5,348 nucleotides of DNA from Thermodesulfobacteriota bacterium. Lineage in GTDB: Bacteria > Desulfobacterota > SM23-61. Shown in pieces: positions 1-4,865 of this stretch. The notes below the pieces were generated by a model. The model searched no databases and was not told where the DNA came from. It saw only the letters and a list, made by a program, of their open reading frames with translations. The number at the start of each line of letters is the position of its first letter. The first letter of the stretch is position 1. The DNA is taken from NCBI GenBank assembly GCA_030018715.1, contig JASEHN010000241.1, forward strand, positions 1 through 5,348. The letters are read 5' to 3'. The position numbers and the translations under genes were made by a program.

Positions 1-1480
1 TGCCCATCCACCAGATGAGCGAGGTACGAAAACTGCCGATCATGGAGGTCAGCCCGATCGACAGGGAAAGCGCAACCATAAAAGCGGCCACGGCAACAGC
101 TGTGCGGCCATGGTTCTGGCAGATGTTTCCGGCAGCCATTTTCCCTGGGAGTCCACCCAGACGCTGCAGCCCAACTTTTAAAACAGGCTCCAGTAAGAGC
201 AATACCAGACCGGTAAGAAGGCTGGCTCCCATGAGCATACCGAAAGAGCCGGCAAATCCCCAATAGACGTGGAGCGATGGAATAGCCAAAAGAACCAGGC
301 TGGCCCCGAGTATCCCCAATCCAACCAGGGCCACCTTGCCTGCCCCGGCCTTGAACTTTTGGCTGGCTGCCCGTCCCCGCAGAGCCTGTATGGGCTCCAC
401 CCGCACCAATTCTTTCAAAGGAAAAAAACTGCCCAGAAGGCTCGCGCCCCATCCCAAGAGAAGGCCGCCGGGGAGAATCCACCAGGACCATTGCGTAGAG
501 GAAGGCTTAAGGAAAAAATAAAGGTTGCTGATGGAGTCCGCCACCAGGGTCGTAAGAAACCGGCTGAGAAAAAAACCGGCGAACCCGCCCAGAATTCCCC
601 CTGCGCCCCCCAGGAGCAGGATTTCCGTAAGAAAAGCGAATAAAATTTCCTTCGGCTTTGCTCCCAGGCTCCTCAGAATCCCCGCGTCTTTTCTCCGGCT
701 GACTACCGTGAACATGGCCGTGTTATAGACCAGAAAAATACCTACAAAAAGGGCCATGAGGGAAAGGGCCTGAAGGTTCAGGCGGAAGGCCCGCAGCATA
801 TCCATAAGCGTGGCCTGGCGCTGCTCCCCGGACTGCAGGCGAAATCCCTCGGCCCACTTGGAACGAAAGGAAGCCTCATCGGTGAGGATGAGATCGACTC
901 GGTCCACTCGCCCCGGCAAGCCGAAAAACCTCTGGGCCTGAGCGATATCCATTAAGACCAGCGGCTCGCCGGTCAGGTGGGGAAAAACGCCAACAATCCG
1001 CAGGTTGCCCCGGGAAGTCGGCAGCCGATCCCCGGCCCCCACAGATAGTTGCCTGGCCAGTTGACTATCCACAAGGACAGCCTGGTCCTCTATGAGGAAA
1101 GAGGGATCGGGGCGGAAACTGGAGAGTTCCGTTCGAATTAGGCGATCGAGAAAAGGATCCACCCCCAGAAGCCGAGCCCACTCTCCGTTGGGCAAGCGGA
1201 TCCTGCGGTCGATCACTGGAGAGAACGCCTCCACTGCCGGATCGGTCATGATTCGGGTAAGGAGTTTTTCATCCATGGGCCCGACCGGACGTTCCAGGGA
1301 ATGGGTTGCCCGGCCCTTGAGGAATTCTACGGCTTGAGTAAAGTTTGACAGGGCGGTCTTCGCCGAAAGGGCCATCCCTATGGCTGCGGCCACTCCGCAG
1401 GCGATGCCCATCAACTGTAAAACGCTCAAGCTGCGCCGTCGATACAAATACCGCAGAAAGGCCTTGGTGACCACTCTCAA
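1..1480 (-). CDS. FtsX-type ABC transporter permease (partial, C-terminus outside window)
   Basis: This is the membrane subunit paired with the ATPase encoded just upstream; it probably drives export or lipid/lipoprotein extraction at the inner membrane. About 493 codons are visible with no stop, so the gene runs past position 1. I see a first membrane helix at about residues 18-40 and a large extracytoplasmic region at about 45-230. A first FtsX core follows: helix at about 236-256, the cytoplasmic segment SRRKDAGILRSLGAKPKEI, then helices at about 280-305 and 328-352, ending in VEPIQALRG, the usual 'DPxxALR'-like motif. Two more helices (about 384-432) lead into AGNICQNHGRTAVAVAAF, which resembles the start of the second half in long, about 800-residue FtsX permeases. 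Roughly 300-350 residues are therefore probably missing. The TTG start is chosen because GGAGGAG lies 8 nt upstream; a GTG two codons later is too far from it. The substrate is unknown. Confidence 0.93.
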   Translation of the reverse strand, partial: MRVVTKAFLRYLYRRRSLSVLQLMGIACGVAAAIGMALSAKTALSNFTQAVEFLKGRATHSLERPVGPMDEKLLTRIMTDPAVEAFSPVIDRRIRLPNGEWARLLGVDPFLDRLIRTELSSFRPDPSFLIEDQAVLVDSQLARQLSVGAGDRLPTSRGNLRIVGVFPHLTGEPLVLMDIAQAQRFFGLPGRVDRVDLILTDEASFRSKWAEGFRLQSGEQRQATLMDMLRAFRLNLQALSLMALFVGIFLVYNTAMFTVVSRRKDAGILRSLGAKPKEILFAFLTEILLLGGAGGILGGFAGFFLSRFLTTLVADSISNLYFFLKPSSTQWSWWILPGGLLLGWGASLLGSFFPLKELVRVEPIQALRGRAASQKFKAGAGKVALVGLGILGASLVLLAIPSLHVYWGFAGSFGMLMGASLLTGLVLLLLEPVLKVGLQRLGGLPGKMAAGNICQNHGRTAVAVAAFMVALSLSIGLTSMIGSFRTSLIWWMG

Positions 1481-2172
1481 GTTTTTTTCTCCTCCCCGGA
1501 TATCTCTTCAATCACAAGGCCATCCACCATGCGCAGCCTCCGGTCGGCAAAGCGGCAGGTCAGCGGGCTGTGGGTGGCCATAATCAATGTAGTCCCAAGA
1601 TGGCGGCACCGGCCGGCGAGAAGGTCAAGTACGCTTTCGCCGGTGTGCGTGTCCAGGTTTCCCGTTGGCTCATCGGCAAGGATAATGGCGGGCTCTTTTA
1701 CGATGGCCCGGGCAATGGCCACGCGCTGTTGTTCACCGCCCGAAAGTTCGTGGGGAAACCTTCTTTCCTTGTCATCCAGTCCGACAGCCCGCAGGGCTTC
1801 CCGGGCCGCCTCCCGATCCGGTTTCCCGGCCAATTCCAGGGAGAGGAAGACATTTTCAAAAACCGTGAGAGTCGGCAGAAGGTTGAAAAATTGAAAGACA
1901 AAACCCAGTCGTTTCCGGCGCAAGCGAGTACGGCCTGCCTCCCCGAGGGATTCCAGATCTTGGCCCTCAACTTCAATTCGCCCCTGGGTGGGGCGGTCAA
2001 GGCCGGCCAGAAGGTTGAGGAGGGTCGTTTTGCCCGAGCCGCTCTTTCCATATAAAGCCACCACTTCACCGAGAGCGATTCTTAAGTTGATTCCCCGCAG
2101 AGCGGCCGAATTATTTCCTTCGGTTTGATTATATCGTTTCCAGAGATCGATGGTACGAATCACCGGTTCCAA
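1477..2172 (-). CDS. ABC transporter ATP-binding protein, LolD/MacB-like
   Basis: This is the cytoplasmic ATPase that powers the FtsX-type permease encoded immediately downstream. The 231-residue length is usual for the LolD/MacB/FtsE class. All nucleotide-binding motifs are intact: Walker A GKSGSGKT at residues 42-49, Q-loop Gln94 in FVFQFFNLLPTLTVFENV, signature LSGGEQQR at 143-150, Walker B IILADEP at 163-169 with catalytic Glu168, D-loop GNLD at 171-174, and switch His201. The FNLLPTLTVFENV stretch and LADEPTGNLD are typical of this exporter/mechanotransmission class rather than of importers. The start codon is TTG, supported by GAGGAG 7 nt upstream; no ATG is nearby. The gene overlaps the permease by 4 nt (TTGA), which indicates an operon. 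No outer-membrane partner or adaptor is visible, so LolCDE, MacAB or another exporter role cannot be separated and no gene symbol is given. Confidence 0.96.
   Translation of the reverse strand: MEPVIRTIDLWKRYNQTEGNNSAALRGINLRIALGEVVALYGKSGSGKTTLLNLLAGLDRPTQGRIEVEGQDLESLGEAGRTRLRRKRLGFVFQFFNLLPTLTVFENVFLSLELAGKPDREAAREALRAVGLDDKERRFPHELSGGEQQRVAIARAIVKEPAIILADEPTGNLDTHTGESVLDLLAGRCRHLGTTLIMATHSPLTCRFADRRLRMVDGLVIEEISGEEKKT
1489..1495 (-). promoter_or_regulatory. Shine-Dalgarno site of the permease gene
   Basis: GGAGGAG on the minus strand lies 8 nt before the TTG at 1480, inside the last codons of the ATPase gene. It decides the TTG start, because no ATG is suitably placed. The start and the ATPase stop share TTGA, so translation of the two genes is probably coupled. 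Confidence 0.8.
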
Positions 2173-2179
2173 AGATGTT

Positions 2180-2185
2180 CTCCTC
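2180..2185 (-). promoter_or_regulatory. Shine-Dalgarno site of the ATPase gene
   Basis: GAGGAG on the minus strand stands 7 nt before a TTG codon at 2172. It fixes TTG as the start of the ATPase gene, since no in-frame ATG lies at a workable distance. Confidence 0.75.
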
Positions 2186-2207
2186 TTTTTCCGATATCGA
2201 CAGTAAA

Positions 2208-2213
2208 ATTATA
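2208..2213 (-). promoter_or_regulatory. candidate -10 box for the ABC operon
   Basis: A perfect TATAAT reads on the minus strand 35 nt before the ATPase TTG start. The expected -35 position about 17 nt further upstream is only an A/T run (TATTTT), and there is no TG extension, so the promoter is incomplete by sigma-70 rules. Its position directly before the operon is the main support. Confidence 0.4.
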
Positions 2214-2304
2214 CTCTATCAACAAATGAAAAAATAGGTTATCCCCAAAGACAAAGGGTAGACAGTAATTGATCGCCATGATGTATCGTGTAAACTGATT
2301 GGTA

Positions 2305-2323
2305 GGCCTAAACAGTTTAGACC
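2305..2323. promoter_or_regulatory. 19-bp imperfect palindrome, candidate operator
   Basis: GGCCTAAACAGTTTAGACC is a palindrome with a central A and 8 of 9 paired positions; the inner arms CTAAAC/GTTTAG are perfect. It lies about 30 nt before the first ATG of the antitoxin region and overlaps the candidate -35 box. Phd/YefM-type antitoxins are known to bind palindromes in their own promoters, so autoregulation is a reasonable inference. A partly overlapping longer-range repeat, TAAACTG (2291-2297) and CAGTTTA (2313-2319), could give a second half-site. Confidence 0.45.
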
Positions 2324-2336
2324 GTCTAGCCATAAT
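2309..2336 (+). promoter_or_regulatory. candidate promoter of the antitoxin gene
   Basis: TAAACA (2309-2314, 4/6 to the -35 consensus) and CATAAT (2331-2336, 5/6 to the -10 consensus) are separated by 16 nt. Transcription would begin near 2342, leaving a very short leader before the ATG at 2354. The palindrome at 2305-2323 would cover the -35 box. Confidence 0.35.
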
Positions 2337-2353
2337 CACGAAGAGAGATGATC

Positions 2354-2380
2354 ATGAAAACACATGCTTTGGATGCCTGA
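2354..2380 (+). CDS. 8-codon reading frame overlapping the antitoxin start
   Basis: ATG at 2354 has a modest GAGAG ribosome site 6 nt upstream, the only Shine-Dalgarno-like sequence in front of the antitoxin. It encodes MKTHALDA and stops at TGA 2378-2380, five bases beyond the antitoxin ATG at 2373 and in another frame. It may be a leader frame that passes ribosomes to the antitoxin, or the old antitoxin start disrupted by a small insertion. Whether it is translated is unknown. Confidence 0.25.
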   Translation: MKTHALDA

Positions 2381-2582
2381 GAGAAAATGGCAATTGCCGG
2401 AAGCAAAGAACCGCCTGAGCCAACTCGTGGACCATGCCCGTCATGAAGGACCTCAAACCATTACCCTGTGCGGCAAGCCGACCGCGGTGGTTATTTCAGT
2501 TGAGGACTTTGAAAAACTTACCCGTCCTTACTTTTCAGCGGTTTTTAAAAGAACTTTTGCCGGAGCAGCAGTCATTGAGTAG
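2373..2582 (+). CDS. Phd/YefM-family antitoxin, orphan
   Basis: This short protein (69 residues from ATG 2373; 72 from an in-frame ATG at 2364) carries the typical Phd/YefM N-terminal DNA-binding and dimerisation region. The order is KWQLPEAKNRLSQLVDHA, then EGPQTIT, GKPTAVVISVEDFEKL and a short C-terminal tail. In this family the N-terminal part binds the operator and the tail neutralises a toxin, often a VapC PIN ribonuclease. The tail here (LTRP to AAVIE) looks short, and no toxin frame follows in the next 478 nt, so the gene is an orphan or a remnant. I prefer 2373 because MPERKWQL matches the usual family N-terminus, but neither ATG has its own good ribosome site. Translation may depend on the overlapping frame at 2354-2380. 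The upstream palindrome suggests autoregulation. Confidence 0.8.
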   Translation: MPERKWQLPEAKNRLSQLVDHARHEGPQTITLCGKPTAVVISVEDFEKLTRPYFSAVFKRTFAGAAVIE

Positions 2583-2807
2583 TTCAGGTTTACCCCCTTT
2601 TAAGAAATTTGCTGGAGAGGGGAGGGGTAGAGATTGGGTTAAAAATTCAGCATGTCTAATCTAATGAAGATTTCTTCCTGAAATCGTCGGTTGAATGATT
2701 TCGTTAAAAGGTGTAGATTTCAATTGGCAATCGAGGTTTGGATATTCTTTTCATCTGAGAAGTATTGACGAAGTGCGGAGATTGGCACGTTCTCTTCTAT
2801 TTTCCTA

Positions 2808-2836
2808 TTGACCCGAATAGGGGATTTTGATACTTT
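2808..2836 (+). promoter_or_regulatory. candidate promoter of a short transcript
   Basis: TTGACC (2808-2813, 5/6 to the -35 consensus) stands 17 nt before TACTTT (2831-2836), which is preceded by TGA to make an extended -10. The -10 hexamer itself matches only 3/6. Transcription from about 2843 would reach the terminator at 2935-2976 after about 130 nt. The -35 box lies inside the CCTATT/AATAGG inverted repeat (2804-2821), which could be an operator. Confidence 0.35.
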
Positions 2837-2889
2837 AGCATCGTTGTTTTCCTACCCGTAAATGAGCAACCTAACAACTAGCCCTCGTG

Positions 2890-2936
2890 CTTCTGGGGGG
2901 TTTATGAAATGGATTTTCCAGAAGGATCTAATATAA
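2890..2936 (+). ncRNA. hairpin around a 10-codon reading frame; possible leader or small RNA body
   Basis: CTTCTGG (2890-2896) and CCAGAAG (2918-2924) form a perfect 7-bp stem, extendable by G-U pairs. Its loop contains a G-run and the ATG at 2904. That ATG opens a 10-codon frame (MKWIFQKDLI) whose TAA at 2934-2936 abuts the terminator stem. The fold could hide the ribosome site of the mini-frame or form the body of a small RNA. I found no alternative pairing that would disrupt the terminator, so classical attenuation is not shown. Confidence 0.3.
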
Positions 2937-2976
2937 AGGCTCCAGGGGGATTCTTGGTCCCTTTGGAGCCTTTTTT
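2935..2976 (+). terminator. strong intrinsic terminator
   Basis: A 15-bp stem (arms 2935-2949 and 2959-2973, including two G-U pairs and a perfect 10-bp base AAAGGCTCCA/TGGAGCCTTT) encloses a 9-nt loop and is followed by six T residues. It ends any transcript from the antitoxin or from the putative promoter at 2808, and insulates the ABM gene downstream. Confidence 0.85.
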
Positions 2977-2986
2977 GCTTTTTCCC

Positions 2987-2995
2987 TGATATAAA
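2987..2995 (+). promoter_or_regulatory. candidate extended -10 promoter of the ABM-like gene
   Basis: TGATATAAA has the TGn extension plus TATAAA (5/6 to TATAAT) just after the terminator. No good -35 is visible, which is tolerated by extended -10 promoters. Transcription would start near 3002, giving a leader of about 60 nt before the ATG at 3061. Confidence 0.45.
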
Positions 2996-3060
2996 TTGGT
3001 GTGTCATAAAGGAAAATTTTAAGTTAAACCCTAAATGTTAGAACCAGAAAGGAGATAGCC

Positions 3061-3354
3061 ATGAACGCACGAGTGACAATGATCCAGTTTCAACCTGGCA
3101 AAATCGATGAAGGAAACCTCATTGTCAAAGAGTCTGTCATTCCGGCCATGAAAAATGTGAAAGGGTTTAGAGGCCAGCTCTTCCTTATAGAGCGCAAAGC
3201 GAGCAAGGCCGTCTCAGTCAACTTTTGGGAGACGGAAGCTGACCTCGCGGCATTCGAAACCAGCCCTCTTTACCGCGAGCTGATGGGCAAAATTGCAGGC
3301 CTTGTTGCTGGGCCTCCTGCTACGGAACGCTATGAGGTCAGTATTCAGGTATAA
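3061..3354 (+). CDS. ABM-like dimeric alpha/beta-barrel protein
   Basis: This 97-residue protein matches the pattern of the antibiotic biosynthesis monooxygenase (ABM, PF03992-type) fold. It has an N-terminal beta strand RVTMIQFQPGK, a helix around residues 16-32, a KGFRG turn at 34-38, a strand with VNFWETEADLAAFE at 53-66, a second helix, and a final strand YEVSIQV at 91-97. Members are small cytoplasmic homodimers; some are monooxygenases or haem-degrading enzymes, but many have no known activity. I see no residue that fixes a catalytic role, so 'monooxygenase' should not be assumed. The start is firm: AAGGAG lies 6 nt before the ATG. The gene stands alone, with an intrinsic terminator before it and a long hairpin after it, so it is probably monocistronic. 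Confidence 0.88.
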   Translation: MNARVTMIQFQPGKIDEGNLIVKESVIPAMKNVKGFRGQLFLIERKASKAVSVNFWETEADLAAFETSPLYRELMGKIAGLVAGPPATERYEVSIQV

Positions 3355-3449
3355 GCACAAGCCGAAAATCCCAGTTGCATTCCAAGCCGATCGCAGGGCA
3401 ATAGGAAAGACTGAATCTCCCCAATAGGCATCCAAAAACGAATAGGTGG

Positions 3450-3496
3450 AAAGTAGAGCCAGGGCTCATAACCTTGGCTCTACTTTGCTTTCTATT
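3450..3496 (+). terminator. intrinsic terminator of the ABM-like gene
   Basis: AAAGTAGAGCCA (3450-3461) pairs perfectly with TGGCTCTACTTT (3475-3486), and three further inner pairs leave a 7-nt loop. The tail GCTTTCTATTTA is T-rich but interrupted. It lies 95 nt after the ABM stop codon and faces the convergent amidohydrolase gene. The opposite strand has no T-run, so it is probably one-directional. Confidence 0.75.
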
Positions 3497-3559
3497 TATC
3501 GTGGGGCAAACAATTATTAAAAAAGTGCATGTTTCTGCTATATCTCTTCTATGTCCTAA

Positions 3560-3610
3560 CCCTCCTTACCTCTCCCTCTCCTTCAGTTGAGGGGAGAGGA
3601 TAAAGGTGGG
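3560..3610. repeat. imperfect inverted repeat, dispersed-repeat type, at the 3' end of the amidohydrolase gene
   Basis: The core CCTCTCC (3569-3575) pairs with GGAGAGG (3593-3599), and flanking CCCTCCTTA and TAAAGGTGGG extend it with bulges to about 19 pairs. It begins 9 nt past the amidohydrolase stop. The composition resembles the short 'CCCTCTCCCCT...GGGGAGAGG' palindromes often scattered between genes in deltaproteobacterial genomes (from memory, not checked). On the minus strand it could act as a Rho-independent-like or RNA-stabilising hairpin, but no T-run follows. Confidence 0.6.
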
Positions 3611-3618
3611 GAAGTTGA

Positions 3619-4464
3619 TTAAAGCCCAAAGAGCTTCTTAGCATTCTTCAGCAATATCTTCTCCTTAACTTCCGGCTTCATGGCAATTTTTTCAAAATCA
3701 GCCAGCCACCTCTCGGGGGTCACGTAGGGATGGTCGGAGCCGAAGAAACATTTATCCTGCAAAAAAGTGTTGGCGTATTGGACGAGAGAGGGGGGGAAAT
3801 ATTTGGGGGACCATCCGGAAAGGTCGATATAGACATTGGCTTTGTGCATGGCCACGGCCAGCATCTCCTCCTGCCAGGGCCATGCCGGATGGGCGCCGAT
3901 AATTGTTAGTTCGGGGAAGTCTGCGGCCAGGTCGTCGATGTAAGGAATGGGCCGGCAATACTTCAGACGAATTCCATCTCCGCCGGGAGCACCCGCACCA
4001 TATCCCGTGTTCCCCATATGGAATAGCACCGGCACTTTTAGGTCCACGATCTTTTCCCAGAGAGGATAGAACCGCTTATCGCTCGGGTAGAAAGCCTGGG
4101 CAGCCTGTTGAAATTTGACTCCTCTTAGACCAAGCTCTTTGATGGCCACCTCCACTTCCTGAATGGCCACTTTCCCTTTCCAGGGGTCCACGCCGGCAAA
4201 GCCGATGAAGGTCCTGGGGTACTTTTTAACCAGGTCGGCAATATATTCATTAGAAACTCTCTTATTGCCGGTGTTCGTTTCCGCATCCCAACCTAACAGT
4301 ATTCCCATAATGTCCAGGGATTGATACCGTTCGGCAAGGGCTTCTTCCGTCAAAACTTCAATTTTTTTGCCGAAGAAACGAAAAGCGTCTTCGATGTACT
4401 TACCTCCGCAATCGATGACATCTACTTTTGTTCCCGGGTGAACATGGGTATCGATCGCTTTCAT
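3619..4464 (-). CDS. amidohydrolase_2 family metal-dependent hydrolase or decarboxylase
   Basis: This 281-residue protein has the TIM-barrel amidohydrolase_2 (PF04909-type) pattern. It opens with the metal motif DTHVHPG (Asp5, His7, His9). Further likely metal or catalytic residues are His149 in VLFHMGN, His192 in IIGAHPAWPW and Asp244 in CFFGSDHPY. The GVKFQQ strand at about residues 115-120 fits the barrel. The family includes aromatic-acid decarboxylases (such as gamma-resorcylate and ACMS decarboxylases) and carbon-oxygen or carbon-nitrogen hydrolases; the substrate cannot be read from sequence. The length is normal for the short members and no signal peptide is seen, so it is cytoplasmic. 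ATG 4464 is well supported by AAGGAGG 5 nt upstream. It is convergent with the ABM-like gene and separated from the upstream methyltransferase by a 401-bp repeat-bearing gap, so it is probably transcribed alone. Confidence 0.93.
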   Translation of the reverse strand: MKAIDTHVHPGTKVDVIDCGGKYIEDAFRFFGKKIEVLTEEALAERYQSLDIMGILLGWDAETNTGNKRVSNEYIADLVKKYPRTFIGFAGVDPWKGKVAIQEVEVAIKELGLRGVKFQQAAQAFYPSDKRFYPLWEKIVDLKVPVLFHMGNTGYGAGAPGGDGIRLKYCRPIPYIDDLAADFPELTIIGAHPAWPWQEEMLAVAMHKANVYIDLSGWSPKYFPPSLVQYANTFLQDKCFFGSDHPYVTPERWLADFEKIAMKPEVKEKILLKNAKKLFGL

Positions 4465-4507
4465 ATAAGCCTCCTTGTTTTAAATAATTGTTGGCCCAGA
4501 GGTCATA

Positions 4508-4519
4508 GCTCTGCAGAGC
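4508..4519. repeat. 12-bp perfect palindrome upstream of the amidohydrolase gene
   Basis: GCTCTGCAGAGC is fully self-complementary and lies about 45 nt before the amidohydrolase start, where an operator could sit. No convincing promoter boxes are visible around it. It may be chance or an operator for an unknown regulator. Confidence 0.3.
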
Positions 4520-4537
4520 CGCAACCAAAAAATATTA

Positions 4538-4566
4538 GCCACCGAGGGCACAGAGATCACAGAGTT
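4538..4566 (+). repeat. left inverted repeat of the 321-bp element
   Basis: This unit begins GCCACCGAGGGCACAGAG and ends in CACAGAGTT. It matches the reverse complement of 4830-4858 at 26 of 29 positions; the first nine bases are identical. Internally it repeats CACAGAG twice. Confidence 0.85.
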
Positions 4567-4666
4567 ATAGCCAAAATCTTTAGAACAAAAAGCAACTAAG
4601 AACACGGATGAACGCAAAAAAACCAGAAAAAAATCTTAATAGAAATTTCAGAAATTAAACATTAGT

Positions 4667-4686
4667 AGTACAGAGAACACTGAGTT
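4667..4686 (+). repeat. internal degenerate copy of the terminal repeat unit
   Basis: AGTACAGAGAACACTGAGTT matches the inner 20 bases of the left end (4547-4566) at 16 of 20 positions, in the same orientation. It lacks the GCCACCGAG cap. This suggests older repeat copies within the element. Confidence 0.5.
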
Positions 4687-4829
4687 TTTCTTATGATGAA
4701 TCGTAAGTATTCAGGCGCAAATCGCCAAGCATAACTAAAAAGCTTCTAAACCGGAGCAGTTGGAACAAGGCAGGCTGAATCAGTCTCCAACCTGAAATCT
4801 GCTGCTTGTAGTTTAAGATTCCATTTTAA

Positions 4830-4858
4830 AACTCTGTGGTCTCTGTGATCTCGGTGGC
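4830..4858 (-). repeat. right inverted repeat of the 321-bp element
   Basis: Read on the minus strand this begins GCCACCGAG and ends CACAGAGTT, with 26 of 29 positions equal to the left end. It stops 7 nt short of the methyltransferase stop codon, so it lies directly in the 3' end of that transcript. Confidence 0.85.
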
Positions 4859-4865
4859 AAAAAAG

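Larger units (their letters stand above)
2583..3060. other. 478-bp gap with no convincing protein gene; structured RNA signals
   Basis: This AT-rich stretch follows the orphan antitoxin, where a toxin would be expected, but I find no PIN-like or other toxin frame. It holds a small hairpin GATTTC/GAAATC (2669-2685), another with arms CCTATT/AATAGG (2804-2821), a promoter-like sequence (2808-2836), a hairpin with a tiny reading frame (2890-2936), a strong terminator (2935-2976) and the likely promoter of the next gene (2987-2995). Nothing recognisable lies between 2583 and 2668 or between 2686 and 2760. Confidence 0.6.
4538..4858. mobile_element. 321-bp MITE-like non-coding element with 29-bp inverted ends
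   Basis: The two ends are inverted copies over 29 bp with 26 matches, beginning GCCACCGAG at the left and ending CTCGGTGGC at the right. The inside has no reasonable reading frame. It contains a third related unit (4667-4686), a hairpin GGCG/CGCC (4714-4726), a hairpin CAGTTGGA/TCCAACCTG with one bulge (4757-4794), and an ACACGGATGAACGC motif (near 4601-4614) that I recall from similar dispersed repeats. It fills nearly the whole gap between the methyltransferase stop (7 nt from the right end) and the amidohydrolase leader. No target-site duplication is apparent, so movement by a transposase is inferred rather than shown. It may instead be two inverted copies of a short dispersed repeat that landed near each other. 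Confidence 0.6.

Noticed and set aside
15..728. Several plus-strand open frames across the first 730 bases
   Set aside because: They lie antisense to the continuous permease frame, overlap each other in different frames, have low-complexity Arg/Pro-rich translations and lack ribosome sites.
1529..2055. Plus-strand and alternative minus-strand frames over the ATPase gene
   Set aside because: The minus-strand frame with intact Walker A, signature and Walker B motifs is clearly the real gene; the others are its shadows.
2434..2664. Second plus-strand frame overlapping the antitoxin and extending past its stop
   Set aside because: Its sequence matches no toxin or antitoxin pattern; the antitoxin frame explains the conserved motifs. 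I considered a frameshift into it, but the in-frame tail FKRTFAGAAVIE fits the family better.
2583..2934. Possible VapC/PIN toxin remnant after the antitoxin
   Set aside because: No frame shows the N-terminal 'LDTN' or later acidic residues expected of a PIN domain, and stops are frequent in all frames.
2883..2976. Classical amino-acid attenuator or T-box before the ABM-like gene
   Set aside because: The mini-frame has no run of a regulatory codon (one Trp only), no T-box consensus is seen, and I found no competing antiterminator pairing.
3214..3435. Minus-strand frame antisense to the ABM-like gene
   Set aside because: No recognisable domain or ribosome site; the plus-strand frame has an ideal ribosome site and family motifs.
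4321..4599. Plus-strand frame over the amidohydrolase start and the left inverted repeat
   Set aside because: It is antisense to a well-supported gene, and its end runs into the repeat element.
4538..4858. CRISPR-like array
   Set aside because: The repeat units are inverted at the ends, irregularly spaced and degenerate; there are no regular spacers or cas genes.
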